From contig OY755244.1 in NCBI GenBank assembly GCA_963576725.1, positions 85,927,121 to 85,991,120 of the forward strand: a stretch of 64,000 nucleotides of DNA. The letters are read 5' to 3'. Of the stretch, positions 1 to 10,909 are shown in pieces. This DNA is from Azorinus chamasolen. Taxonomy: Eukaryota > Mollusca > Bivalvia > Cardiida > Solecurtidae. The stretch's first letter is position 1. The number at the start of each line of letters is the position of its first letter. Under the pieces are notes generated by a model. That model ran no database searches. It saw only the letters and a program-made list of their open reading frames with translations, and was not told the DNA's origin. The translations under genes and the position numbers were made by a program.

Positions 1-46
1 TGTTTGCAAAGGCGTAGAAAGGCATATTTATGGAGTAAAGAGGGAA
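1..46 (-). mobile_element. TTAA-2, right end only
   Basis: Palindrome-proximal end (TTTGCAAAGGCGTAGAAAGG ... GGAGTAAAG); the rest lies outside the window. Confidence 0.8.
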
Positions 47-263
47 ATAAAATAAATAGAAATTCATGTTAGAATGTCCATCTATCTGTCTAGGTGATTG
101 CTTGTGTTTGATTTTGTTCTGGCCCTAATTTTGTATTCCATAGACAGAATTCAGTATAATGCTGCACATGTCTTACTCGTGATTAGTCATCTTGTCTATC
201 ATCCCATTTATGTAGAATGTTCTGTCATCTGGATGTGTAAGAGTTGTCGTGTTATACTTACAG

Positions 264-364
264 TTGTGGTCCAGTTACTTCAACCTGGCTGTAGCGTTCA
301 TCATCCAGCCGAGTCTGCAACTAGACAGATACTCCGATGCCAAAGCACAAAAGCTCAAAGAAAG
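264..364 (+). CDS. DOCK1/2/5-like: DOCK exon 1 of window (helical linker)
   Basis: Encodes LWSSYFNLAVAFIIQPSLQL and a charged stretch ending in KLKE plus two bases of the next codon. The segment matches the DOCK region that reads SYF.LAV.F....SLQLE in vertebrates. Acceptor CTTACAG lies at 257-263 and donor GTGAGA starts at 365. It ends in phase 2, matching the next exon. Upstream exons are outside the window. Confidence 0.9.
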
Positions 365-407
365 GTGAGAAACATGTGAAAATTATGTACATGTAGTTAC
401 AATGTAG

Positions 408-860
408 TTATACCCTTTCTTTGCAAACAGAGCAGACCCTGATCAGATTACTCCCATAGGAGCTGTCTGATCAGGATCTCCTCTGTTTGGTTATGACATT
501 ATATAGATCTGATTCTATAGTATCTGCCAAAGTAAATAATTCATATGTTGATGTTAACCCATTCCCTCATAGGCTATTTTTAGATCCAACCTCTTTGAAT
601 ATATCTACCAAAATGGAGCATTAGCTAGAGAAAAGGAAAATTTTAGAATTATGTAGTATTGAAACCATTGTGATAAATAGAGCATTTGCTCCTATGGAGC
701 AAATGCTCTATTTACCACAATGGTTTCAAGAAGTGACTATTACAGAGTTGTAGAAAGGCGTATTTATGGAGGAAAGGGTTAGATTATAAAAATTCCTCAG
801 CTAAAAAATATTTATGATCTCATTATTGCTAACATGAATACTGAACAAGTAAGGGGTTAA
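408..860 (+). mobile_element. TTAA-2 interrupted by TTAA-1
   Basis: Left part 408-557 carries a diverged palindrome; the right part 782-860 ends AAGTAAGGGGTTAA. The two parts join to a normal TTAA-2 when the TTAA-1 at 554-781 is removed. Confidence 0.85.
554..781 (+). mobile_element. TTAA-1 nested in TTAA-2
   Basis: TTAA at the left, TTAG at the right. Palindrome 661-727, one base short at the apex, with one arm mismatch. Confidence 0.9.
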
Positions 861-1071
861 AACCAAAAGTGCATTTTCATATATTTGATAAATAGAATTG
901 GTATGTTAATATTTAGAGTGGTGACAGATTTTGGAAGAAAAGGGAGATATCGTCATGGCTTTGATGCTAGCAGTTTTATGTATACCATACCTTACTTCCT
1001 TGTAGGAAGCCTTCAGAGTAAAGATTTATTTTCTGAAGAGATGAGCATTGACACATGCCTAGGATGTTGTT

Positions 1072-1299
1072 TTTATGCCCCCATCTGCGGGCATATAGTA
1101 ATTGCATTGTCCGTCCATCCGTCACAAATTTCATGTCCCTTCTATACGTTTTTATCTATGAATTAATGGATTTCAAAATAACCTGGCACAACACAAAGAT
1201 GCTATGTCGCATTCAACTCCCTGGTCCATGGGTCAAAGGTCAAGGTCATTGTTCAGAGTCAAAGGTCGGGGCATAGTGTTTCACAAAAACATCTTGTTT
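1072..1299 (+). mobile_element. Tandem-core-class element, short form
   Basis: 5' hairpin TATGCCCCC..GGGCATA, then GTCCGTCC, no multiplied core, ending near ACATCTTGTTT. A second copy starts at 63765 with the shared stretch GGTCCATGGGTCAAAGGTCA. Confidence 0.75.
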
Positions 1300-1559
1300 A
1301 ATACGGAAATTGTAAGCTTACTCACAATATAAAATCGGCTTTCATTTTGTAAAAAGTAGAAAATGGGAAATATGTATGCTGTCATGAATGAAAAGCAAAT
1401 GTTTTTAATACTTTAATATTTGTGTAATAGTTGATCCTAAAATTGTTCTGAGCCTTATTTTTAAACAAATGTATAATAACAGACTTTTCAAATTGACATC
1501 ATTGGTATTCATAACCAAACACAGAACTGCTAGAATTCAAACCACCATTTAGCCCATTC

Positions 1560-1721
1560 TTGATAAAGACACATTTTTCACACAGTCATGTGCTTTCAGA
1601 AGCTGTCGGATCAGGGTTTGCTCTGTGTGCCTAAAGACTTACATAGATCTGATTCTACAGTTTCTCTAATGTTCATGAAATAATTATCTCTCACATGAAT
1701 GTTCATTATGTAAAGTGTTAA
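1560..1721 (+). mobile_element. TTAA-2, left-truncated
   Basis: Right palindrome arm (GATCAGGGTTTGCTCTGT) through the terminal GTAAAGTGTTAA. It ends 21 bases before the coding part of DOCK exon 2. Confidence 0.8.
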
Positions 1722-1742
1722 CCTGTGTTTACTCTGATGTAG

Positions 1743-1950
1743 ATACCAGGACATGCGAGTCCTGATGGGAGTTCAGGTACAGACCCTTTGGCAGTCACTG
1801 GGCGAGCACAAGCAGCACTTCATCCCTGGCATGATCGGACAGTTCCTGGAGCTCACCTTGGTCCCAGAGAGAGAGGTGCGCAAAGCCACACTGCCTATAA
1901 TGTATGACATGATGGAGACGGAGCAGAGAACCAAGGGACATTTCAAACAG
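1743..1950 (+). CDS. DOCK1/2/5-like: DOCK exon 2 (helical linker)
   Basis: Sixty-nine codons plus one base. Contains DMRVLMG, GEHKQHFIPGMIGQFLELTL and DMMETEQR..GHFKQ, a strongly conserved DOCK block (in vertebrates LG.HK..FIP...G..L..TL.P...LR.AT.PI..DMM). The acceptor TAG is at 1740-1742, only 21 bases after the end of a TTAA-2 element; the donor is GTTTGT at 1951. It ends in phase 0. Confidence 0.95.
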
Positions 1951-1994
1951 GTTTGTGCTAGATATTGATACATTACAACATGAATGTTTTTGTC

Positions 1995-2224
1995 GTAACC
2001 CTTTCCTCCATAAATAAACGCTTTTCTACGTCCCTGTAAAGGTCACTTTGTGAAACCATTGTGATAAATAGAGCATTAAAATTAGGAGCAAAATGCTCTA
2101 TTTATCACAATGGTTTCAATACTACACAATTCTACCATTTTTCCTTTTCTCTAGTAAATGCTCCTTTTTGGTAGATTTATTCAAAGAGATTGGATCTAAA
2201 AATAGCCTATGAGGGAATGGGTGA
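1995..2224 (-). mobile_element. TTAA-1
   Basis: Palindrome 2052-2117 has a disrupted apex (ATTAAAATTAGGAGC). Terminal TTAA has decayed at both sides. Confidence 0.85.
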
Positions 2225-2299
2225 ATAAAAGTTTAATAGTTACAATAGGACCAACAACATTTGACACTTTGTTCATATAAGCCGAAATATTTCCGACAT

Positions 2300-2403
2300 G
2301 GACAAATATTTGAGTGTTCATGGTTATTTTTTTAATAAAAATTCAGCTAATTTATATTCAAGATGTCATTATTTCTAATATGAATATTCATGAAGTAAAG
2401 GGT
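2300..2403 (+). mobile_element. TTAA-2 right half
   Basis: Contains AAAAATTCAGCTAA and ATGAATATTCATGAAGTAAA; the palindrome half is missing. Confidence 0.65.
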
Positions 2404-2480
2404 TTTTTGTGGTGTTTTTTTCTTCAAGTAAACAACATTTCATGATTTAGTATTATGATATTGCATGTTTACACTTTTAG

Positions 2481-2569
2481 GTGGAGGCCACACTTATTGA
2501 GAGGCTGGATTACTTCCTGACTCAGCAGCATGTTGGCGACACTGATTACAAGGACCTCTTCAAACGAAT
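2481..2569 (+). CDS. DOCK1/2/5-like: DOCK exon 3 (helical linker)
   Basis: Reads VEATLIERLDYF...GDTDYKDLFKR and matches the DOCK segment .E..LI.KLD....GDE.Y..LF. Acceptor TTTTAG precedes 2481 and donor GTGAGT starts at 2570. It ends in phase 2 with AT; joined to the A that opens exon 4 this gives Ile, producing LFKR-ILLER, close to LF.KILLE of DOCK1. The next intron is 37.6 kb. Confidence 0.95.
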
Positions 2570-2635
2570 GTGAGTAAATCATTCCGTACAGTCTGACCTG
2601 CAAACAGCCTGTCCTTGACTCCAGTCAGGACCAGT

Positions 2636-2863
2636 TTAACCATTTCTTTAATGACTTTGCAAACAGAGAAGAACCAGATCAGATGGCTCCTGTAGGAGCC
2701 ATCTGATCAGGGTTTGCTCTGTTTGTTTATGGAATTATATAGATTTGATTCTACAGTTTCTAGCCAAAATATTCCTGTGTTCATTATGCCAGTATAAAAA
2801 AGGGCTAATTAATATTTAGGTTGTAATTATTTCTATCATAATGTTCATGGAATAAAGGGTTAA
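2636..2863 (+). mobile_element. TTAA-2
   Basis: Intact TTAA at both ends (2636-2639, 2860-2863), palindrome from about 2659 to 2729. Starts 66 bases after DOCK exon 3 and shares its right TTAA with the next element. Confidence 0.9.
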
Positions 2864-3095
2864 CCCTTTCCTCCATAGGCTATTTTAGAACCAACCTCTT
2901 TGAATGAATCTACCCAAAAGGAGCATTTACTAGAGCAAAGTAAAATTTTAGAATGTTGTAGTTTGAAACCATTGTGAATTTGTGATAAATAGAGTATTTG
3001 CTCCTGTAGGAGCAAATGCTCTATTTATCACAATGGTTGTAAGAAGTGGTTATTACAGAGGCGTAGAAAGGTGTATCTATGGAGGAAAGGGTTAA
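2860..3095 (+). mobile_element. TTAA-1 abutting TTAA-2
   Basis: TTAA 2860-2863 and 3092-3095. The left palindrome arm carries a small duplication (GTGAATTTGTGATAAAT). Confidence 0.9.
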
Positions 3096-3459
3096 TATTG
3101 AAAATGTCATCTCTGGAAATGGACAAGTCCATACTTCAAAAACTATTGTTTTAGGTAGAAGGTGCGGACAGTGAGCATGTGTGTTTTTATGGGAAATTTT
3201 GGTCTTGTTCTGTTGTTCATTTGGTATTTCCTGAATGATTTACTTATAAAATAAACCTATAGCATACAACACAGTATTAACAAAAATAATAATGGTCATT
3301 AACAAAAATGGTTGGTGCCTTCAGTTCTCAAAGAAGAATTTCCTATCATATTGGTTTTCAAAAGTTATTTGCAGAGTATAAGAGTTTGGGACTTGTTTTG
3401 GACTAAGTTACTTGGAACATCAGCATCTAAATCCTAAATGTTTTCATCAGTCATTTCTA

Positions 3460-3560
3460 CCAGCCGCGTGGCTCAGTGGTAGAGCGTCCCCATGCGGTAC
3501 GGAAGGTCATGGATTCGATCCCCGGCAGCGACAGACCAAAAAATTGGTACTAGTAGCTCC
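3460..3560 (+). mobile_element. tRNA-headed SINE
   Basis: Pol III A box TGGCTCAGTGGTAGAGCG and B box GGATTCGATCC with tRNA spacing, then a non-tRNA tail. The acceptor arms do not pair, so this is a SINE or tRNA pseudogene rather than a working tRNA. Confidence 0.7.
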
Positions 3561-3609
3561 CTTGTCTTTGCTCGACATTTAAGGTGTAGTTCTAGGACTG
3601 GTCAGCCCA

Positions 3610-3683
3610 ACAGGATCTGTCTGATCTGGGTCTATTCTGTTTGCAAAGGTGGTGAAAAGCATCTCTGTCATGTAAAGGGTTAA
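3610..3683 (-). mobile_element. TTAA-2 terminal fragment
   Basis: Right palindrome arm plus end GTAAAGGGTTAA, fused directly after the SINE tail. Confidence 0.7.
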
Positions 3684-3879
3684 TTAGGGTCAAGCAGTGC
3701 TACTAGTTAGTTGGCTACTAGATGAGGGAACTTCTCAAGGTTAGCCACAGTGCACTATGATTTTGTAACATGATAATTCATTACGTTTGATTTTGGCCTA
3801 ATTCTGTTACCACATTGTGGTGGATTCAGAAATTGAAATATTTTGTGCATTATGAATGTTCTTTTGAATATATAATATT

Positions 3880-3952
3880 GAGGGCTTGATTCAAAACTAT
3901 TGTAACTCCTTCACAAAGTGAAGGAGTTACAATAGTTTTGCGCCCAACCCTG
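3880..3952. mobile_element. 73-bp fold-back element, copy 1
   Basis: A 49-base perfect palindrome, CAAAACTATTGTAACTCCTT and its complement, within weak outer ends GAGGGCTTG. A better-preserved copy is at 21313-21385. Confidence 0.75.
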
Positions 3953-4026
3953 GAATATGTTGATAGACCCAGATAAGATGCGTAAAGTAAAACATTTTTA
4001 AGAATAGCTCCTTTATTACTCCACCA

Positions 4027-4146
4027 AACACTATGCTGTGACCACTCTTTAGAATTGTCCCTTTGAGACAGCTCTGATATGCTGTGATCATTCTTTAGAA
4101 TTGTCTCATCGAGACAGTTCTATATAGTGGTCACAACAAAGGGTTT
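4027..4146. mobile_element. GTGACCAC fold-back element, copy 1
   Basis: Ends CTATGCTGTGACCACTCTTT and AGTGGTCACAACAAAGGG. The inner half-unit TTTAGAATTGTC..GAGACAG occurs twice, so one half has duplicated. Relative at 63292-63365. Confidence 0.7.
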
Positions 4147-4285
4147 GGCGGAGAAACTGCGGAGAAACGACAATTTTAGTACTTGAATAGATGTACACCA
4201 GCTGCTGTAAATAAAGACTAAACTTAGGCAATGCAAACAATTGACCTTAGTCCTATATCAGTGGCATTGTTAGAAACTTGACTTT

Positions 4286-5625
4286 TTTAGCTCACCAGAG
4301 CACAAAGTGCTCAGGGTGAGCTTTTGTGATCGCCAGATGTCTGTCGTCCGTCGGCGTGCGTCGTCCGTCGTCCGTCGTCCGTCGTCGGTCGTCAACAATT
4401 TGAACCTTTAAAAATCTTCTCCTCTGAATCTACAGGGTTCTCAGCTTTCATCTTTGGTACATAGCATCACCTATAGGTCCTCTACAAAAGTTATATAAAT
4501 TATGCCCCTGGGGTCAAAATTGGCCCTGCCCCAGGGGTTGGAAGTTTTCAATAGAAACATATAGTAAAACTTTGAAAATCTTCTCCTCTGAAACCAGAAG
4601 GTTTTCAGCTTTCATATTTGGCACATAGCATCATGTTCAGGTCCTCTACAAAAGTTATATAAATTATGGCCCTGGGGTCAAAATTGGCCCCGCCCCAGGG
4701 GTGGGCAGTTTTCAATGGAAACAAATAGTGAAATCTTTGAAAATCTTCTCCTCTGAAACTGGAAGGCTCTCAGCTTTCATATTTGGCACAGAGCATCATG
4801 TTCAGGTCCTCTACAAAAGTTATATAAATTATGCCCCTGGGGTCAAAATTGGGCCCGCCCCAGGGGTGGGAAGTTTTCAATAGAAACAAATAGTGAAATC
4901 TTTGAAAATCTTCTCCTCTGAAACTGGAAGGCGCTCAGCTTTCATATTTGGCACAGAGCATCATGTTCAGGTCCTCTACAAAATTTATATTAATTTTGGC
5001 CCTGGGGTCAAAATTGGCCCCGCCCCAGGGGTGGGTACTTTTCAGAATAGAAACAATAGTGAAATCTTTGAAAATCTTCTCCTCTGAAACTGAAAGGCTC
5101 TCATCTTTCATATTTGGCACAGAGAATCATGTTCAGGTCCTCTACAAAAGTTATATAAATTATGGCCCTGGGGTTAAAATTGGCCCCGCCCCAGGGTTGG
5201 GCAGTTTTCAATAGAAACAAATAGTGAAATCTTTAAAATCTTCTCCTCTGAAATTGGAAGGCTCTCAGCTTTCATATTTGGCACAGAGCATCATGTTCAG
5301 GTCCTCTACAAAAGTTATATTAATTATGGCCCTGGGGTCAAAATTGGCCCCGCCCCAGTGGTGGGTAGTTTTCAGTAGAAACATATAGAGAAAACTTTGA
5401 AAATCTTCTCCTCTGAAACTGAAAGGTTCTCAGCTTTCATATTTGGCTCATAGCATCATGTTCAAGTCCTCTACAAAATTTGTATAAATTATGTCCCTGG
5501 GGTCAAAATTGGCCCGCCCCAGGGCCGGCTAGTTTTCTATAAAAACATATAGTGAAAACTTTGAAAATCTTCTCCTCTGATTGTCTGGTGAGCGCTTCAG
5601 GGCCATTCTGGCCCTCTTGTTTTGT
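4286..5625 (+). mobile_element. Tandem-core element (pearl/Helentron-like), full length
   Basis: 5' hairpin TTAGCTCACC..GGTGAGC, GTCGTCCGTCC repeats (4340-4392), seven full tandem units of 164-166 bp (AAATCTTCTCCTCTGA at 4412, 4576, 4741, 4906, 5072, 5236, 5401, 5565), then a 3' hairpin AGGGCCATTCTGGCCCT followed by CTTGTTTT. Non-coding; open frames at 4701-5214 are repeat periodicity. Class assignment is by architecture only. Confidence 0.75.
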
Positions 5626-5692
5626 TACTGGTACAGTACAGTGTGGATGCTAATCGGGATTTAAGTGTATAGGCTGGTTTTCATATGCTGTA

Positions 5693-5770
5693 CCTACAGG
5701 AGCTATCTGATCTGGGTCTGCTCTGTTTTGCAAAGGTGTGAAAAAGTGTTTGTATGAGGGAGGGGGTTAA
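5693..5770 (-). mobile_element. TTAA-2b terminal fragment
   Basis: Right palindrome arm and end AAAAAGTGTTTGTATGAGGG, then GGGGTTAA. Confidence 0.65.
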
Positions 5771-6020
5771 ATAATTTAGTTTATTGTTTTAGAAGGGGTG
5801 CTGGTTTTGTATCATTCTGTTGTATGGAGAATTGTTACAATTCTTGAAACTTGAAACTCACAATAATTGATATACTATTTAGTTCATAATAATGTGTACT
5901 TACATGGTATACATGGAATACTTACATTAGCAGTATTTTTTATTTTTTTAAAAAATATAGGTCGAGATTATATTGATGATTATATTATATGCCCACAAAC
6001 TAAGTTCTTGGAAGTGCATA

Positions 6021-6222
6021 TAGTATAACCTGTCTTAAGCAGCCATGCATTCTTTGAACATAGGAGTCTTAAAAAGCAACTGGTTGCTTAATGCAGGGTA
6101 AAAGTAATGCAGAAAGCTCCCATTGGAGATTTTTGCATTACTTTTGACCTGCATTAAGCTACCACCTGCTATACAGACCCATAATTAGACCTTTTTGGTG
6201 GTCACTTAAGACCACACTTAAG
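6021..6222. mobile_element. TA-1 element
   Basis: Starts TAGTATAACCTGTCTTAAGC; centre TGCAGAAAGCTCCC..TTGCATTACTTT inside a long palindrome with GCTTAATGCAGG / CCTGCATTAAGC arms. Right terminus decayed. Confidence 0.75.
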
Positions 6223-6369
6223 TAAATTTTTCTTTGAGTTTCTCCTCAGAAACAGTATCGGAGTATAAAAAAACCTGATTATGATGAGATGCCAAATTGT
6301 TTGGCATCTTATCTGGCTCCAGGCTGTTTGCAAAGGTCATACCAAAGTGTAGAAATACTGTAGAAAGGA

Positions 6370-6619
6370 CAAATCCTTTCCCTCATATAAACGTGTTATC
6401 ATGCATTTGCAAACAGAGTAGACCCAGATCAGACGACTCCTATAGCAGCCGTCTGATCAGGGTCTGCTCTGTTTGCTTATGGAATTTGATAGATCTGTGT
6501 CTTTAAATTCTAAAATGGCTTCAATATTCCACCTTCCATATTTCATTAAAACTATTTGGTTCATGAATATTCAATAGGTATTGAAATTTAGAATAAACAA
6601 GGAACAGGGAAAGGATTAA
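6370..6619 (+). mobile_element. TTAA-2b
   Basis: Palindrome GCAAACAGAG..TTTGC at about 6408-6475; right end GGAACAGGGAAAGGATTAA. Left TTAA lost. Confidence 0.85.
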
Positions 6620-6774
6620 CTCAGTGAACACGAAATGGATCTTGTAGAAGATATTACATCATTAGTTTTGATGATATATCCTGAGCAATGTGCTTGGATA
6701 GATATACATTGACTCAATGAATTATAATTGAGTACCGTAATTTTCCTAAGTATTTGGACTCTCGGTCTACCCAG

Positions 6775-6914
6775 AATTAGATTCAGACCATTTTTGCAAC
6801 TCTAAATTAGACTGATGTAGTAACAAATAGTGAAGACCCTGATGAAATGCCTTCCTTCTGGCTCTAGGAGCCATTTTATCTAGATCTACACTGTTTGCCT
6901 GTGTTTGTCTGGGT
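6775..6914 (+). mobile_element. TTAA-5 remnant
   Basis: CAAATAGTGAAGACCCTGAT arm pairs imperfectly with ATCTACACTGTTTGC; right end GTCTGGGTACTTAGGG. Confidence 0.55.
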
Positions 6915-7095
6915 ACTTAGGGTATACACATGTATATTACATGATTTGTTATGATTGTTTATTGACTCTCAGGATTGGTATACATGTTTTTAGATGTTGA
7001 TCTGTTGGATGGGCATACATATAATGATATAACTTATTGACTCTCTTTATGGTTGGAATGTCACATTTACACAGTTTGAATAATCGCAACATGAC

Positions 7096-7330
7096 TTAAC
7101 TCATTCCTTCATAGGCTATTTTTAGATCCAACCACTTTGAATAAATCTACCGAAAAGGAGCATTCACTAGAGAAAAGGAAAATTTTAGAATTTTGTAGTT
7201 TGAAACCATTGTGATAAATAGAGCATTTGCTCCTATAGGAGCAAATGCTCTATTTATCGCAATGGTTTCAATAGGTGAGTTTTACAGAGGCGTAGAAAGG
7301 CGTACCGGTATTTATGGAGGAAAGAGTTAA
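7096..7330 (+). mobile_element. TTAA-1
   Basis: TTAA both ends; palindrome 7202-7269 with a single arm mismatch. A second element begins five bases later. Confidence 0.92.
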
Positions 7331-7334
7331 TCCT

Positions 7335-7584
7335 TTAACCCTTTATTGGATTAATAAGCCTTTCTATGCCTTTTCAAACAGAGTAGACCCAGATAGGGAT
7401 AGCTCATATAGGAACCATCTGATCAGGGTTAATACTTAAATTATGATTCTATGTACTGTATAGTTATTGTCATGCTAAACAATTATGTGTTCATACTGTC
7501 ATATATAAAAGTTACATAATGTATATCTATATCCATGATGATGTCATTATTTCTTGCTGAAATATTCATGGAGTAAAGGGTTAT
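7335..7584 (+). mobile_element. TTAA-2
   Basis: Left TTAA 7335-7338, right TTAT 7581-7584; palindrome shortened on its right arm. Confidence 0.85.
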
Positions 7585-7766
7585 CCCTTTGGATGTTGTG
7601 TTTTCAAAGTGAAATGGTCCATCATTGTCCATCATTGTGTAGTGATAGAGTCCACTCAGTATACTAGGGTACACTCTGTATCTTACGAGAACCAAACTGC
7701 CTCAGTCACTCTCTGGTAGTGATTTAGAAAAAACATGGTAAAATCTACAAGACATTAGCATGATAA

Positions 7767-7950
7767 TTAACTCCTTCAGTGCAAGGAAACAAGTCACTAA
7801 CGTCCTTTGTAAACAGTGTAGACCCAAATGAGAGTCAGAGGGCTCCTAGAGGAGCCTCACATTTGGTCTCCACTGTTTGTCATGTTACACACTTTTCTTT
7901 TTTTAAAAAACCCAGAATATTCATGGTAAACTTGACCTACTTGAATTTCT
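7767..7950 (-). mobile_element. TTAA-4
   Basis: TTAACTCCTTCAGTGC end; palindrome arms GTAAACAGTGTAGACCC and GTCTCCACTGTTTG around GGCTCCTAGAGGAGCC. Right end lost. Confidence 0.65.
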
Positions 7951-8154
7951 AACCCATTCCTCCATAGGCTATTTTTAGACCAAACCTCTTTGAACGAATC
8001 TACCCAAAAGGAGCATTTACTAGAGAAAAGTAAAATTTTAGAATTTTGTAGTTTGAAACCTATAGGAGCAAAATAATGCTCTATTGATTACAATGTTTCA
8101 AGAAGTGGCTATTACAGAGGCGTAGAAAGGCGTATTTATGGAGGAAAGGGTTAA
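7948..8154 (+). mobile_element. TTAA-1 with deleted left arm
   Basis: Palindrome reduced to 8055-8099: GAAACC joins directly to TATAGGAGCAAAA, so most of the left arm is missing. Right TTAA 8151-8154. Confidence 0.88.
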
Positions 8155-8551
8155 AAGATCAGCGTTGAAAGAGTAAATGTAAAACATGTTCTAACCACAA
8201 ACAGTTGCTTCAGCTGACCTCGTGTAGTTTTTGATAGACATTTTGTTTACTCAACAGCTTCCTGGGAACTTGCCTTTGATTTTTATGGAATGATGGTAAT
8301 GGCCTGTAAACAACCAATTACTGAACAGTTTTTCGGACAATTACCACAGTTCTTTTCTAGAAAGAAGTGATCATACTAATTGGCTTCAGTTTGTTGATAA
8401 ATATGTACAATGTAAGTCAGGTTTGAAGTAAACTATTTCTCTCTGAATAAATTTCCCAATAGATTACAGTAACAAATAATAAGCTTTATGAAGAGTTTTC
8501 TGTCAGCTGATCTAATATTCTGATTGAGTAGTTGAAAGATTACAGAAAGTA
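8155..8551. other. Intron 3 stretch, nothing recognised
   Basis: No coding signal, repeat match or paired structure seen. Confidence 0.5.
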
Positions 8552-8629
8552 TTAACCCTTTCTTATGTGGATCTACTCAGTTTGCAATTTAAGGCATGAA
8601 AAAGTGTTTTACATGAGAGAAAGGGCTAA
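8552..8629. mobile_element. TTAA-2b internally deleted
   Basis: 78 bp with both TTAA/CTAA ends and CCCTTT..GAAAGGG termini but almost no interior. Confidence 0.6.
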
Positions 8630-8659
8630 ACATGCAAAATACCCTAATTATAGCCTATT

Positions 8660-8891
8660 TTGACATACAAAGTTAGAATATTAGTGTAGATCCAAATCAA
8701 AATGCTCCTCAAGAAGCAGTTCGATCAAGGTCTACTATGTCAGTCTAATTTAAATCAGGCAAATGGTATGGAATTGAATCAATCAGCTTTACAAATTTGT
8801 GTTTGGGGATGGGAAGTGTGTGTGTGTGTGTGTGTGGGGGGGGTGGGGGGGGGGGGGGGGGGGGGGTTCAGGTGTCTGAATACTTAGGGTG
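8660..8891 (+). mobile_element. TTAA-5 with expanded G tract
   Basis: Palindrome remnant GTGTAGATCC..GGTCTACTATGTC and end GGTGTCTGAATACTTAGGG, interrupted by the GT/G repeat at 8817-8866. Confidence 0.6.
8817..8866 (+). repeat. (GT)n followed by a long G run
   Basis: About ten GT units, then roughly 30 G broken by a single T. The G run could form a quadruplex and is prone to length error in assemblies. Confidence 0.9.
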
Positions 8892-9762
8892 ATTTACAGA
8901 TATTCAATGAAAATAAATAAATGAAATACTCTGAAAAACCTTTGGTATAGTTCAGCGTGAAACTATCAGAACATGGTGACAACCAGTCTCATTAGGATAC
9001 AAACTGTTTGACTTTAGGTTTAATTTTAGCAGCGAGGACAGACATACATTGAAGTACATTGGCATTAACTCAAGGTTCTGTATAACAGTAATACCGATGT
9101 ATTTCCCAAGGTAATGTTCCTAGTCCTGATACAAACTTCATTAATTTAAGTCAATCAGATTCACAGTTTTTTTAACCGCAATAGTTTGATGTTTCAAGCA
9201 TGGTGCCCTGCCCCTTTGATGATTTTGCTTCATTAAATTACCGTAATAATTACGGTAATTGTTGAATTCACCTCAGATAAATCTTGACACCTCTCGGGCA
9301 GGGACTATGCAGCTGTGAGTTGTTATTTTTTCAAGGTGTGTAAATAGGTGCTACAAAGGTAATACCAAATACTTCATTCTATTAGTATCACAGAGAAATT
9401 TTTCCATAATTATGTAAGTTCAAATTGACAATCTTCATAATAACGACTGAACATTACAAATATCCAGTTTAAGATATTAGATGTTATTGTAGGGACTATC
9501 ACGTTAAGCATTAAAGTAATAAAAACAGTGTATATTGTCAGAGATATATATATTGAACAAATGAAACAGAATGCATGGTTTGCAAGCTCTCTCATATTTT
9601 TGGAACTTTGGAATTATCCAGGCATTTCATTCATGATCCTTTTGGAACCTGGTCTTTTTATAGCCAATGTACTGTTCATGACAATTTGTTCTTTAGCTGG
9701 GTTAAAAGAGCAACCGATATAAGTATGATGTACTACAAGAACCAGAATGAAATCAATATGTT
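8892..9762. other. Intron 3 stretch, little structure
   Basis: AT-rich. The only structure seen is a short palindrome ATTACCGTAATAATTACGGTAAT at 9238-9260. Open frames near 9410-9766 have no coding features. Confidence 0.5.
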
Positions 9763-9930
9763 GTAAGCCTTTCACTGGGGGAAACATTAGGTATTAATGT
9801 ATTTTGTAAACTGTGTAGACCTAGAGGAGCCCTCTTATCTGGGTCTACACTGTTTGTTGTGTTACACTTTTCTTAAAAAAAACCCACACCTGAATATTCT
9901 TTGAATTTTGGAACAGCATTGGAAGGGTTA
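9763..9930 (-). mobile_element. TTAA-4, deleted palindrome
   Basis: GTAAACTGTGTAGACC arm joins a short apex and TGGGTCTACACTGTTTG; right end GGAAGGGTTAT. Confidence 0.6.
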
Positions 9931-10071
9931 TTGTTAACCTTACCTGTATATAAACTGAACCTACAGACAATAACAATAGGGGTAACCGCACCAAGATGTA
10001 AACAAACAATAGCGAGATTTGTTGCAGGTGTTAGTTGCTGTCTGTCTAAACAGCTTTCTCCGCCGCCGCCT

Positions 10072-10212
10072 TTAACCCCTTTGCAAACTGAGTAGACGCA
10101 GATCAGATGGATCCTGTCGTACAGTCAAACAATCCTGTATTCCTAAAATCAGACAATAAATATTTATGATATTGTTATTACTTACATGAATATGCATGGA
10201 GTGACGGGTTAA
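10072..10212 (+). mobile_element. TTAA-2, palindrome half only
   Basis: TTAA at both ends; left arm GCAAACTGAGTAGACGCAGA is present, right arm absent. Confidence 0.8.
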
Positions 10213-10216
10213 TTGC

Positions 10217-10444
10217 TTAACCCTTTCCTCCATAGGCTATTTTTAGATCCATCCACTTTGAATAAATCTACCTAAAAGGAGCATTAACTAGAGAAAAGGA
10301 AAATTTTAGAATTTTGTAGTTTGAAACCATTGTGATAAATAGAGCATTTGCTCCTATGGAGCAAATGCTCTATTTATCACAATGGTTTCATAAAGTGACT
10401 TTTACAGAGGCGTAGAAAGGCGTATTTATGGAGGAAAGGGTTAA
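10217..10444 (+). mobile_element. TTAA-1
   Basis: Both TTAA intact; palindrome 10323-10389 lacks one base at its apex (CTATGGAG). Confidence 0.93.
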
Positions 10445-10577
10445 CCTTTATAATTCGTCAAACAAGTTAACTGACAATTTTTATATACCGTAAATCATTG
10501 ATAACCGGTAGAGCCGCACTTTAAAACTTACTCATTGTGTGTCAGAAAACTCGATTAAGGCATCTGAGAGGTATAGA

Positions 10578-10833
10578 TTTGCCCTTTACTCAATGAATAT
10601 ATATACCGGTATTCATGTAAGAAATCATGACATCATGAATATTAATTAGACTAATTGTTATACATGGACAAGGAATTTTTGGCCATGACAGAAATTGTTG
10701 CGTAATATCTGTATTATATCATCAGCAAACAGAGCAGATCCTGATCAGACAGCTTCTACTACAGGAGACATCAGATTGGGTTTACTCTGTTTGCAAAGGC
10801 TTAGAAAGGCGTATTTATGGAGTATAGGGTTAA
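10578..10833 (-). mobile_element. TTAA-2
   Basis: ATGAATAT..ATTCATGTAAG end first, palindrome around 10725-10795, terminal GTATAGGGTTAA. Confidence 0.85.
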
Positions 10834-10909
10834 AGATTGAGCCAAATGGATCATGAGAATAAGTCTAGTGGAGATTTGTAGTGAAAACTTGCTCACGAAA
10901 TAAGGCAGT

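Noticed and set aside
3460..3535. Functional tRNA gene
   Set aside because: A and B boxes are present but the acceptor stem does not pair and no terminator follows; a SINE head or pseudogene fits better.
4701..5214. Open frames with repeated 55-residue units on both strands
   Set aside because: Tandem units of about 165 bp read in frame; the sequence is the core of a non-coding mobile element.
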